From the NCBI GenBank assembly GCA_001051155.2, contig JYIP02000002.1:5065315-5129314 (forward strand): 64,000 nucleotides of DNA, written 5' to 3'. This document shows, in pieces, positions 45,148-56,266 of this stretch. Source of the stretch: Chrysoporthe austroafricana. Taxonomy: Eukaryota > Ascomycota > Sordariomycetes > Diaporthales > Cryphonectriaceae. The notes below the pieces were generated by a model. That model was not told the DNA's origin. It did not search any database and worked only from the letters and a program-made list of their open reading frames with translations. How positions within the stretch are numbered: position 1 is the first letter of the stretch; every line of letters starts with the position of its first letter. A program made the translations under genes and the position numbers.

Positions 45148-46031
45148 CGTCTCTCCTCCGCGGACCTGAACGGGTCCTTGTAAGAGCTCAGTGCGTGGAT
45201 GCGCCCGGTGGCCCCGGTGCGCGTGAGGTGATGGGTCGTCGGCGTTCTGAAGGGTCAGAGTGGCCGAGCCTCGAGCGTCGTCAGGCGCATCTCGGGTGCA
45301 GGTGTTGTCGCAGGTCTCGACGTCTCGGGTATCGAGGCATCCGGGCTCGGAACGGCTCGCTCTGTCGATCTCGGAGGGACCTGGGGACGAAGGGAGGGGT
45401 CGGCGGTGGAGTCGGCGGTCGAGGGGGCAATGTCTGGCCAAGAGCGCCTCGAGTCCAGGGCCGCGATCACGGGGAGACGAGGTGCATGGCGGATCGAAGG
45501 GGGCGGGGCGGGTTTATATGAGCCCTTTCCTTAGAAGGTACGCGACGACGGGGTGAGATGGCATCAGCACTGTTCTCCCCTGTTCCTGCGCGCCTGTTAG
45601 CGCCAGCTGAGCTGTGGTACATACGTAGTAGTACCCAGTCACCCCAGTAAGGCGCTGCGCGACACAGGTATTCCGTAGGCACCTGTTCCCTGTGCAGATC
45701 TGCACTGAGCACTACTAACCCTAGTATACTTGTCCGCTTAGTGGCTTACTGGGTACCCCACGATTTCAGCCTCCCTAGGCCCTGCATGCGCCCTACGGTA
45801 GGTAACGCAGTTAGCGGGCCCGCAAAAAAGTCCTCATCGAATTCTCATCGATAATCGCATGCTAGGCTCAGGCTATCTAGGACTCGAGCTTTGATTTTCT
45901 GGATAAGCACAGAGGTTATAAGGACTCACCGCTGTGTCTCCTCCCCCTCGACATTATATCCTTAGGATCATACTACCCTGTTGTCCTCGCCTTTCTTGGA
46001 ATTCTCGAGCTGGAGTCCTCGAGACCCAGAG
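45148..46031. promoter_or_regulatory. Divergent intergenic region: glycosyltransferase / SYO1
   Basis: This 884-bp region contains both promoters. The half nearest SYO1 (45.7-46.0 kb) is lower in GC and holds TATA-like and CTTATATCC-like strings. No extra gene is supported. Confidence 0.5.
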
Positions 46032-48112
46032 ATGGGCAAGTCGCGACGAAACAAGGCCAATGGCCATCGAGCCGACCCGATGGCCATCAAGGCCGTCAAG
46101 CCGCCCACAGACCCTGAACTCGCCGCTCTGAGGGAGCGGCAGATCCTGCCCGTCATCAAGGACCTCCGCAGCGCTGATCCCAAGGCCCGGGGCTCCGCCG
46201 CCTCCGCCGTCGCCAACATCGTCCAAGACGAGAAGTGCCGGAAGCTACTCCTCAGGGAGCAGATCGTCCACATCCTCCTCACGGAAACCCTGACGGATGC
46301 GAGCCTCGACAGCCGTGCCGCCGGCTGGGAGATCCTGAGGGTCATTGCGTCCGAGGAGGAGAGCGATTTCTGTGTGCACCTGTTCAGGCTTGACATACTT
46401 ACTGCCATCGAGCATGCCGTCAAGAACGTGAGTACTCACTCAGCTTAGCGCACTGGTCTCCTTGTCTCTAACCATCTCAGGTGGCCCAAACGATCTCGGA
46501 CGCAGGCTTTTCAAAAGTAGCAAAAGCCCAGCAGCAGGTGACATGGAACATCACGACTGCATTGCTATCACTCGTGGGCGCCCTGGCAACGGCCAGGGAT
46601 GAGATTGCGGAGGCTATCGCGTCTAACTCCCAGATTATCCCTTTTCTCTGCTTCGTCGTCACGCAGAGCTCCAGCCCGCCCGAGATCCTCAACGAAGCCA
46701 TGGGCTGCCTCATGACCCTGTCCGAGGACAACTTGAAGGCATCACAGGCGATACTTGCAGACCAGTCGAACTGCTTCCGGACCCTGACCAAGTACAAGGA
46801 GCTTGGTGACTCCAGGGCGGTATACGCTTCCGGCGTGCTTCACAACATCTACTCTGCCCTCGAGTGGCACGACGGCAGCCCCGGCCAGGACGGTGCCACG
46901 GATGCCAAGGTCATCCCGAGTCTCTGTCGGGTGCTGGAAAAGACCAGGCAGGATCCCAAGACGTATGAGCTGGGCGGCGTCGAGGTCGAGGCAGTGATCC
47001 TAGCGCTGGAGATCCTGGCCTCCATAGCGACCGACCTACAGGGCTCCATGACGAAGGGCAACAAGACAGCCGAAGAGTGGAACGGCTTCGGCGACGATGC
47101 GGCCGTGGCAGGTGGCGACGGCGAAGACGAAGAGATGAAGCAGGGAAGCGAGGAGGATGAAGATGAGGGCGTGGACGGTGTGGAAGAAGATGGTGGCGAC
47201 GAGGATGACGTCTCGATGGACGAGGATGAGATGCTAGCGGACATGGATATCGTCACAGGAGCAGATTCCGACGCCGAGGACGACGCGGGTATCGAAGACA
47301 TACCGACCCTCCGCGAGTTTATCCAGAAAGCGACACCGCAGCTCATCCGCCTGGCCAACTTTGCCCCAGCATCGGCGAAGGCGGTCGCAGCCCAGTCGGA
47401 AGCCCTCGCCGCCCTCAACAACATCGCGTGGACCATGTCCTGCTTCGACTACTCGGAGCTCGGCAACGCGGGCGTCCTACGGGCCTGGTCGCCCGTTGCC
47501 AAGCGGCTGTGGTCTAAAGTCGTCGCGCCTGTCCTTGCGACAGACACCGCCGACGTGTCCCTCGCCTCGCTCGTCACCAGTGTTGCGTGGGCAGTGTCGC
47601 GGACCCTACAGGGCTCCACCCCGCTCGTAGGTGACGAGCAGAAGAAGTTCATCTCCCTCTACAAAGCATCCAAGGGCCTGGCGGCCAGGCCCGGCGAGCA
47701 GGGGAACCCAGAAGAGGCAGAGGACCCATTTCAGGCGCTTGGCGTCAAGTGCATCGGGGTGCTGGGGCAGCTCGCCCAGGACCCCGCCCCCACCGACCTC
47801 AACCGCGAGGTCGGCGTGTTCCTGCTCACCGTCCTCGACGCGCTGCCCGAGACGCCTCCGGCGGACACGGTCGAGGCTCTCAACCAGCTGATGGACATCT
47901 ACGGCGACGAGAGTCTTCCCTGCGACAAGGCTGTGTTCTGGAAGGACAACTTCTTGCAGCATCTCGAGAAGATCGTTCCGAGGGTCAGGACGATGGTGAA
48001 GACGATCGACAAGCGGGGTGCGACAAGTGAGCTGAGGGCTCGTGCGGAGGAGGCGGTCCTAAACTTGAACCGGTTCATCGCTTACAAGAAGAAAAATCCC
48101 CCCCGACCTTAA
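46032..48112 (+). CDS. SYO1: Symportin Syo1, ribosomal protein L5/L11 import chaperone
   Basis: Syo1 binds Rpl5 and Rpl11 together in the cytosol and carries them with Kap104 into the nucleus for assembly into the 5S RNP of the 60S subunit. Exons are 46032-46427 and 46481-48112, giving 675 aa. The N-terminus MGKSRRNKAN begins with a basic motif matching the PY-NLS-like start of known Syo1 proteins. The rest is helical ARM/HEAT repeat sequence. A long acidic loop (about residues 335-400, runs of Asp/Glu) interrupts the repeats, as in the thermophile structure; this loop binds Rpl11. The start is the first ATG in frame and the intron is 53 nt. Confidence 0.92.
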
Positions 48113-48769
48113 GGTATTATGAGGACGGCAGAGTTCACGCCATAAAGGAGGGTTGGACCCGGCGACTGCTCACCCGAAGCCCAAAGGTCAGGGGATAAAT
48201 AATCAATACGTTTGGCTTAGTAGCCACCGTCACGAATAACACATATCAAATCAAGTTATGGCCGATTGAATAGTGCAGCGTACCGCGGTGTCAACAGTTG
48301 GATCGTCCAGTAGCTGTGGATGGACATTTTCAATTAGCAAACAGATGGTCGTCTCCCGTCCCCGAGAGCATTTTCTCCAAGGGTTCTCGCTGTGGAACAA
48401 TCGGTTTACTTTTGTCACACATCGTCGGGTATGGAAAGGGTATCTCTTGTTAATGCCACCTATGTGGAAATGTCGAGGTGGTCTGCGCATATGGTCAACA
48501 CAATCAAAGCTGTGCCATGTCGGCACGAATCAGCGGGCTGCGCAAACCTTGGAAGATGAAACAATGTAATTTGCCCTCAAGTACTGCAAGAGTCTAGCAG
48601 GTAGAGAGCTTCTCATATCGTGTGCCATGCTTGCGCTGCGACCCTAAAACGATAGAGGTCCGTCTAATGTTCGGCCTCTTTTGCCCGCATCGTCGCATAT
48701 GTTCCGTAACCGCGTCTTTGAGTACGCCCTATATGTAAGCAGATTCCCAGCCGAGCTCTCTAAGGGTTC
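48113..48769. other. Convergent intergenic region, no gene seen
   Basis: This gap lies between the 3' ends of SYO1 and the J-protein gene. It is lower in GC. Small overlapping frames at 48251-48569 on both strands have no recognisable features. Confidence 0.55.
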
Positions 48770-49535
48770 TCAACCGATGGGCTTCATCTTCTTTTTCTTC
48801 TTGCTCGGGCCATCCCCACTCCCGCCCGTCTTCCCCTTCTGGAAGGACCTCCACGAGTCGATCCTCTGATCCCTCGTGGCCTCCCAGTCCTGCTCGTGCT
48901 GCCGCTTCCTCTTCCTCTCCTCGATCTCCGCGTCCTCCTTCCTCTGCTCCCGGCCCTCCTCCTGCATCTGCGCCTTCATCCGGCGCCGCCGCCTCTGCTC
49001 GTTGTCGATCAGCACCATCTTGGTCTTGTCGGCCCACTTGCGCTCGAACGCGGCGTCGGGCTCCCGGGCCTCGGGGCTGTCGACCGTCAGCTTTAGGTCC
49101 CGCAGGACCAGCATGCGCGCGTCGGCGATGGCCTCGTCCAGCGCCGCGCGGTGCTTCTCGTCCATCAGCTCCGTCTGCGCCTTCTTGAGCCGGTCGAAGG
49201 CGTCGGGCGCCAGCGGGTTCTTGGTCTTGTCCGGGTGGATGAGCAGCGACTTCTTGCGGTACAGGATCTTGATGTCGGACTCGGGCACGCCGGGCTTCAG
49301 GCCCAGCACGGCGTAGGCGTCGAGCCGGAAGGCCTTGAGGATGCGGTCGATCTCGGCATCCTGCGGGCGGAGGTCAGCTCGTGCGGCAACAGATCGATGG
49401 GGGAGAGTGGGCGCAGGAGAGAGCGCAGGAGCAGGGTGGGCGCGTGCGACTTGCCTTTTCCCATTCCTTACCCTCCGCGTCGAGGATGTCGGTGACATCT
49501 CTGTTGTCAACGGGCTGGTCTTCCTTTGACGCCAT
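48770..49535 (-). CDS. J-domain protein, Spf31/DNAJC8 type
   Basis: This is a nuclear J protein of the group that includes fission yeast Spf31 and human DNAJC8, associated with the spliceosome and acting as Hsp70 co-chaperone. Exons are 49455-49535 and 48770-49360, giving 223 aa. The J domain follows EIDRILKAFRLDAYAVLGL, with HPD at residues 69-71. A long, highly charged helix rich in Arg, Lys, Glu and Gln follows, with a C-terminal nuclear-type basic run (KKKKKMK). The single intron only keeps the conserved frame if the donor is GCAAGT after AAG, a GC-AG intron; a GT donor eleven bases upstream on the coding strand would shift the frame. The start is the first ATG, 27 codons before the junction. 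Confidence 0.9.
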
Positions 49536-50025
49536 CCTGGCTGATCGACTAAGAGTTTCTTACCGTCTGGGCCTCGCTAGGTAGAGTATCGTGGGTTTTC
49601 AATGATGAGCGGCGGCGGCTATCAGAGCAATGTACGGTCTACGTAGATATGCGAATAGGCAGTGGTACGCGGTGCCTCCCTGCGCTGATGACTAAGTACC
49701 TGCTGGAGTACTGGGTAGGTACTAAGCGCTGCCTGCAGGTGCTACCGATAGGCCCCACGTCTAGTGGGTTCTTTCCGACGTTGCGGGCTGGGCTAGGCGT
49801 CGAGTAGCGATTACCCAGGCATGGTGGGGCTGTGAGAGTAGCTTCAGCCTGGAAGTCTCGGCTCTTGTGCCATATCAAACCTAGAGGCTGTGTATTGTAT
49901 ATTTCTACTTCAAAGACCAGTACTACTATTGTATCCCACTCCGATTCTGCGCCTGGCTAGCATTCAACCCAACTGCATGTTGAGATTTGGAGTGCCTTTT
50001 TGAGAACGCTCGACAGGTCGACAAC
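49536..50025. promoter_or_regulatory. Divergent intergenic region: J protein / ZNG1-type GTPase
   Basis: This 490-bp region must contain both promoters. No known sites stand out. Confidence 0.45.
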
Positions 50026-51462
50026 ATGGATCTCGATGACCAAGATGCCCCTCCTGACCTGGTGGAAGCAGGCGACATTCAAGACGGGGAAGAGACTGCC
50101 GTCAAGGTCCCGATCACCATAGTTACAGGTGGGTATCATTAGGCCACGTCGGCAGAGGCCCCGAGAACGTGCTTGTGCTGATTATGGTGTACCCTGGATA
50201 CAGGATACCTTGGGGCCGGCAAGACTACGCTGTTGAATTACATATTGACTGCTCAGCATGGCAAGAAAATTGCTGTGATAATGAACGGTACGGCTGTTTG
50301 AACGGTCATTTTCTGAGGTGGGAAGGGTTGACTGACATGGCCTACAGAGTTTGGTGACTGTGAGTGATCCATAGGGTCCATGACGGATACTCGAAGTAAC
50401 AGCCAATGTAGCCTTGGATATCGAGAAATCCCTTACAGTCAACAAGGACGGCGAGTCCGTGGAGGAGTGGCTGGAGGTTGGAAACGGCTGCATCTGCTGC
50501 TCCGTGAAGTAGGATCTTGCGGCCAGTCCTACACGGTCGTGCAGGTACTAACAATGATCGCAGGGACACTGGTGTCAACGCGATCGAGGGACTGATGGCC
50601 AAGAAGGGCAAGTTCGACTACATCCTGCTGGAGACAACGGGTCTGGCAGACCCTGGGAACCTAGCACCTCTGTTCTGGGTGGACGAGGGGCTGGCAAGCA
50701 CCATCTACCTCGACGGCATCGTCACGCTCGTTGATGCCAAAAACATCCTCAAGAGCCTGGACGACCCAGCAGGCAGGATAGAAGGGCACGAAGGGGATGA
50801 GCATGGCCCGTTGATGACCACGGCCCACGTCCAAATCTCACACGCCGATGTCATCGTCATCAACAAGACGGATCTCGTCTCAGAGCACGAGCTGCGGGCT
50901 GTCCAGGACCGGATCAGGTCCATCAACGGACTAGCCAAGCTCCACCTGACCAAGGAGAGCGCGGTACCCCAGCTTGAAGGCTACATTCTGGATCTCCATG
51001 CATATGACAACGTAGTGGAACTGGACAACTCGAAGGGGCACAGCCATCTTGATCCAGTGAGTGATTCTCGGGCCGGAGCTCTGGGGTTTGGCGACCGCGT
51101 AGCGCTACATTGCTGACATGCCACAGACAATAGCAACGATATCGATACCGCTGCCGCTGCTAGAACAGGAGCAAGTGGGCAGGGTCGACAAATGGCTGCG
51201 GTCGCTGCTCTGGGAGAACGAGCTGCCTGGTGACGATGCTGAGCACAAGGCATCGTTCGAGATCCATCGGCTGAAAGGTCGCCTGGCGGTGAAGAACGGG
51301 AGCACCAAAATCATACAGGCCGTAAGAGAGCTCTTCGAGATCTTCGACGCCCCATCGTCAGACGGGCAGGACGAGAGCAAGACGGGCAAGGTAGTATTGA
51401 TTGGGCGTCATGTTACGGAGTTCGATTTTGAAAAGAGTCTCCTGGCAGCCATCAACAGTTAG
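50026..51462 (+). CDS. CobW/COG0523 GTP-dependent zinc metallochaperone (Zng1/CBWD type)
   Basis: This is a G3E-family GTPase; the eukaryotic Zng1 group delivers Zn2+ to methionine aminopeptidase. Six exons are read: 50026-50128, 50204-50287, 50348-50359, 50412-50508, 50564-51056 and 51127-51462. All phases close, giving 374 aa. The Walker [10 protein letters not shown] is at residues 35-43, the NEFGD motif comes from a 12-nt exon, the metal-binding CxCC is Cys93/Cys95/Cys96 ([10 protein letters not shown]), and NKTDLV gives base specificity. The CobW C-terminal domain closes the protein. An N-terminal acidic extension precedes [10 protein letters not shown]. The protein lacks the long His-rich tail of some bacterial relatives. 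Confidence 0.92.
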
Positions 51463-51965
51463 GTACTAAGAGACAATAAAGGAAACCAGAAAAGAATTCG
51501 AAAGTTCACGACAAGATAAGCAAGGAGGTGAAACGAGAAGATAGGGAGATACATAAACGCCCTATACAACACGTTATATCAGTTATCACAAGATTCAAAC
51601 GAATCTATGTACGGCCAAACCCAAAAGTCAGAAGGTTTGGAGAGGACGAGGCTCGAGCAGGGGTCCGCTGGGCCTGGGCCGGAAATGTCTTAGGGTCCTC
51701 TGACACAATCCCTGTTGTGGGGGTGGGCCCGTGCGCCTCTTGCATGCTCTGCCGCAAGCCTCTGTTGGAGTTACATTGTGAGCCTCGTCCTGAGGGAGCA
51801 CCTCAAATGACCTCTGTCAACCGGACAACTCCTAGCATATACTGCCCAGACCTCCCGTCCAGCCCTCGATCCCATAACCCCCGATCCGCACACGTTCCGC
51901 GAACATAGCCGAGCCCAGTTACTCGCATGAGAAGGAGATAGGAAGTCAGACAGATTCTCGCGACC
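51463..51965. other. Intergenic region upstream of NOT2
   Basis: This 503-bp gap lies between tandem plus-strand genes. A small frame at 51528-51908 has no recognisable feature. Confidence 0.5.
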
Positions 51966-54626
51966 ATGAATAGAACAGGTACGATGGCACACGACCGCCC
52001 TCCTTCGCGTCCGAGCCTTGCCCTACCGCACCTCGTGCCCTGCAGTCTGTGCTTCTTCCGGCCGAGGGAGAGCATCTCGTGTCGACGGCTTGCTGTGAAC
52101 CGGGACCCGGGACTCGTGAGGACAATGGAGGGGATGTGGATCGCTTGGAGGCGTGCGCCCCGCCCCTCGCAGCTGGGGATCGCGACGGCGTGCTGCCCTC
52201 AGCGACCTCTCCTTCGTCAAAGTTGCTCTGAGTCACCGTTGTGATGGATAGGATCATGTCTTGCAAGATGATAGGCCTCGGTCCGGCTCCAGAGCTGCTG
52301 GCGCATCGCGCTGCCCGCTACCCGCTTCTCCCTCCGTACCTGGACGATGCAAGGAGCCATGGCTAACAGGATCTGTGTCGGTCAGGAACTGTCCCTCAGT
52401 CCCTAAGGGGGGTACCCGGGGGCTTTGGAGGAGGCCAGCAGGCACAACATACAGGAAGAGTGGGAGCAAATAGGTTACCGAATGGGAAACTGGGTAAGGG
52501 GATGGAACCCCCCTACATGGTGCCGTATGTGCATATGTTTGTCTCGCAATGAGGCTGATTCAGACCCTGCAGCTATGCCAGTGAACAATGGAACAGGCTG
52601 GGCGTTTGGCGGAGTCGGTCCCATGGGCTCTGGCAGCATGCAAAACCCAACAAGACAGCTAGGAGGGGCTGCGACCTTTGCACAGAGTCTGACTGGGTCT
52701 ACACCAGCGACACCACTCGACCTATCGTAGGTGCAACCCAACCTGACCACCTTTGCTCCAACCTTTCTCCGCCGCCACCTCCCCTTCTTCGTGTCGGTGC
52801 TTCTTCTACCCCTCCATGTCGCCGTTCTCACCACACGTCGTTACCTTCGATTAGATCAGCCATCTCTAGGTTTTGGTTACCATGGGGTTTCCCAGGAATT
52901 CTTCCAAGCCCAAGCTGGTGCAGAGGAAGGCAAAGCCGCAGATGTCACCCCCGCGGCCACCATCCCCACCAGAGACCAAAAAGCTTTGGTCTCAAGTTGT
53001 CCAAGGCAACATGGACCCTCGGCCAACTCAAGATTCTAGTGGCAATGGTCAGGCCAACTTCGAATGGTACCGTCGAAGATCCCATACCCTCTTCCATCAC
53101 ACGTCCCTCGCGCCCCTGTTTGACGCGCCCCCGTTTGACGCGCCCCATAGCGCACCTTCGTCACCTGGTCTCTGCATCTGAATATGAACTGACTGATTGC
53201 AGCGAGTTCCCACAACTGAGCAACAACGCGCAGATGTCAGGCGCATCTCAGCCGTCGATGTGGGGCGGCCAGGCGGCCAGGACCCTGGGCGGACCAGCCA
53301 GAAATCCCAGCGTTTCCATCCCTCAGCAAGCTCAACAGGACGACCTCTTCTCTCCCGTTTCGCGAATTTCATCCAGTCAGAACTCGTTCAGATTCGGCAG
53401 CCAGGCAAGCATGGGTCAGTCGCAACAGACTCAGCCGAGCAGTGGGGAGGAGTTCCCACCCCTGAACAGGAACGGCAATGGTGAGATTGGACAGGAGCGC
53501 AACGCGAACCTGATGGCTGGTCTGGGTGGCTTTGGCACTCAGGGCACTGTCGCATCGCCCCCCGCGCAGGCAAGCAGGTCTGGCAACGGTCTCCTGAACG
53601 CAGTCACCGCAAGCGCGCGGACTTCTGAGGTCCGCTCGCCCGTTGGTACGTGTTATCGCGCCCGTGATTTTGTGCGCTCTACTCATGCATCTCTAGGCGC
53701 ACGACCTTCAGATAGCATAGCCTCCATGGCGGACGATGACGCTCGACGCAAGTCTACCTTCCGCGAGGATGGCCCCGCGACCCAGGCTGTCGCCGACGCC
53801 GCAGGTCCGTCCACAGAGATGCGTAATGTTTTGGGCGCGATCGGAAACGAAGGCCCTGCCACCAAGTCAAATGAGTTGTCTGCAGAAGCCTCATCCTCGG
53901 CAGTCCAAGATCCCCTCGCTGGCATGTCTGAGGCCGACAAGTACGGCATCAAGGGCCTCTTGGCTCTAATGTCCAAGTATCCCGCGTACAATGCCCTCGT
54001 CCACGGCATGAACCCTGCAGACTTTGGTCTGGATCTGAACAGTGACGTGTAAGTATCCCCTGCATACAACACCAGCATTATTTTGCTGACTGGTAGCAGA
54101 CCGTTTTCTGAGCAGGCCCTGTCCCTGACCGACCCCTCGCCGGCCAAGCCGACACTGCCCAAGTTCAACCTGCCCGAGTGTTACACAGTCAGAAACACCC
54201 AGCCAATAGAGCAGAAGGTGACCAACTTCACCGATGAGACCCTCCTCTACATGTTCTACTCCAACCCGCAGGATCGACATCAATTCCTGGCCGCCCAACA
54301 ACTGTAGGCTTGTCTCCTCTGAGTGTTCGTGACCCACAGTTTGGCTGATCTATTGGTAGCTACTTGAGAGGCTGGCGATGGCACAAGACCATGCGTTGTT
54401 GGCTGACGAAGGACACCGAGATGCAGCCTGTGCTGATAGCACCAGACACAGAGCGCGGGTACTACATCATCTGGAACACCTCGACCTGGGCTCGTGAGAG
54501 AGTGAGTAGTCCTCATGGCCCCCTGGCTATCAGCTTCACTGCTAACCTGTGCCCCAGAGGGAGCTCGTTCTAGTGTACCAGGACCTTGAGAGCCTGCCTG
54601 ACGCGAGCAATTCTTCCCATGCGTAA
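51966..54626 (+). CDS. NOT2: CCR4-NOT complex subunit NOT2 (CDC36)
   Basis: Not2 pairs with Not3/Not5 in the NOT module of CCR4-NOT, which controls mRNA deadenylation and transcription. Seven exons are proposed: 51966-51978, 52564-52726, 53203-53645, 53697-54048, 54097-54303, 54360-54501 and 54558-54626. Phases close, giving 462 aa. The N-terminus is low-complexity (Gly, Gln, Ser), with the conserved ATPLDLSEFPQLSN junction formed by splicing exon 2 to 3. The C-terminal NOT box contains NLPECYTVRNTQPI, SDETLLYMFY-like FTDETLLYMFY, and WRWHKTMRCWLTKD. The least certain part is the 13-nt first exon (ATG AAT AGA ACA G) followed by a 585-nt intron. Without it the protein could start at the Met at 52575. 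The intron at 53646-53696 is a multiple of three without stops, so retention would add 17 residues. Confidence 0.85.
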
Positions 54627-55572
54627 AGACGCATCTGGGATCTCTGCAGGCTTGGTACCCGTATCGTTTCTGCTGTGCTGGTAGGGGTTGCTGGTTACCG
54701 CGCGACGCTGGGATAGCGTTCGTTTCGTCTGCTACACTCTGCATCCAAGTCAATGGGTTATTGGTAATTGAGGATCGGTAGTCAACACCATAGGGACTTG
54801 GACGGCGTCAGTGGTCATATGGAGGTTTCCGGAGCATTTGGTCTGCACTCAGCCGCCCGCCTGGTTTGGCGCACTCAGGCTGCCTCGGCCTGTTGATGTT
54901 TGCGAGGAAGTTTGCGAGGATGTTTACGAGGAGGACCTGTACGGACCGGGAATAAAAATTCACATGAGCTGATGGGAAACATCTCGCCTATGGCATATCG
55001 GCAGGCGAGGGCAGTACCTAATGTACAAGAACGCACCTTGTCGATGCTTATTCCTTTGTCACCGCACCTTGCGTCCTGTGACACTTATGATCCACCTACG
55101 GACTGTCGAGCCTTGTCGTTTGTCTCGCATAAGTTACGGTGGACCAATAACCCTAACCCTTAATAAGTGAGTGCACGGACGCTGCGGCCTGCTGGCGACC
55201 TCCCGGAAGTACGGCTATTCTTAGGCAGATAGTGCGCCTGCATCACTCGTACCGACCAACCAACCTAAGAACTCGCCAGTCCGCACCTCACCTGAGCCTA
55301 CCACCCGGCTTGAGCAGGCTACAGGGCACCCTGCCCCCTTTGCTAACACCTCAAAAATATTCACGAAGGAGATCTAACACTGATCGAGCGAGCCGGCGCT
55401 CTGCTACGCCGCACGGACGGGCTATCTCGGACCTCCACGTGTGCACCGACCTGGACCGAGTCGACTCATCACCCGTTCTCCCCGAGTCGCCGCCGCCGTC
55501 TCGAAGGACCCAGCCCGACCTCGCCTCCTGGGAGCGGGACGCTGCGACAGACAGGGAAGAGAGAGAGCAAAC
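54627..55572. other. Intergenic region with telomere-like motif
   Basis: This gap lies between NOT2 and the CUE1-like gene. It contains AACCCTAACCCTTAA at 55149-55163. The part nearest CUE1 is purine-rich. No gene is supported. Confidence 0.5.
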
Positions 55573-56266
55573 ATGGCCAACGATCAGTATGGGCTCCCCT
55601 CGCTGGTGGTGATCATCGTGCTCGGCGGGCTGCTCTACAAGTGGCTCTCGTCGCCGTCGTCGCCGTCCCCGGGCGCGCAGGGCCGCGACTCCCTGTCGCA
55701 GATCCGGCAGCGCGAGATCGCCGTCGAGAGGATACAGCAGATGTTCCCGCAGTACGACAGGCGGACGATCCTGTGGGACCTGCAGCGGAACGGGGGCAGC
55801 ATCGCGGCGACGACGGAGAAGATCCTCTCGGGTAGGATAGAGACGGTACGTGCCTCTCTGCCCTTAACCCCCCCCTGCACCTGTCTCCTTACCGGGGGGG
55901 GGTGGGAAGGTTATGCTTCCAGTTCTTGACTGACCTGTACCCTTGCTACAGCCACCCGTCACCTTCCAGCCCCCTCCACCACCGGGCTCGAACGCGGTCC
56001 CCTCGTCGACGGCACAGCCCACCGCCGCGAAGCCGGCCGAGAAGCCCTCGCAGCCGAACCTGATACAGAGGTACAACCTGCAGGACAAGGTGCAGCAGCA
56101 GGAGGAGGGAGAGGCGGCTGCCGACTCGAAGAAGTGGAGCACCAACAAGGACGAGAGGCAGACGCTGCTCCAGAAGAGGCGGGACGAGATGATCCTCGCC
56201 GCGAGGAGGAAGATGGAGACCAAGATCGCCGCCGAGAAGGCTGCCGCCGGCGGGTCCTCTCAATAG
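55573..56266 (+). CDS. CUE domain ER membrane protein (Cue1-like)
   Basis: This matches yeast Cue1, which recruits and activates the ubiquitin-conjugating enzyme Ubc7 at the ER membrane for ER-associated degradation. Exons are 55573-55845 and 55952-56266, giving 195 aa. A single N-terminal membrane helix (residues about 8-25, LPSLVVIIVLGGLLYKWL) is followed by a Ser/Pro linker. A CUE domain at about residues 48-86 has the MFP motif (IQQMFPQYD) and the closing helix TTEKIL. After a Pro-rich linker comes a charged C-terminal helix (ERQTLLQKRRDEMILAARRK), placed as the Ubc7-binding region is in Cue1. The start codon is the first ATG of the frame. Confidence 0.88.
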
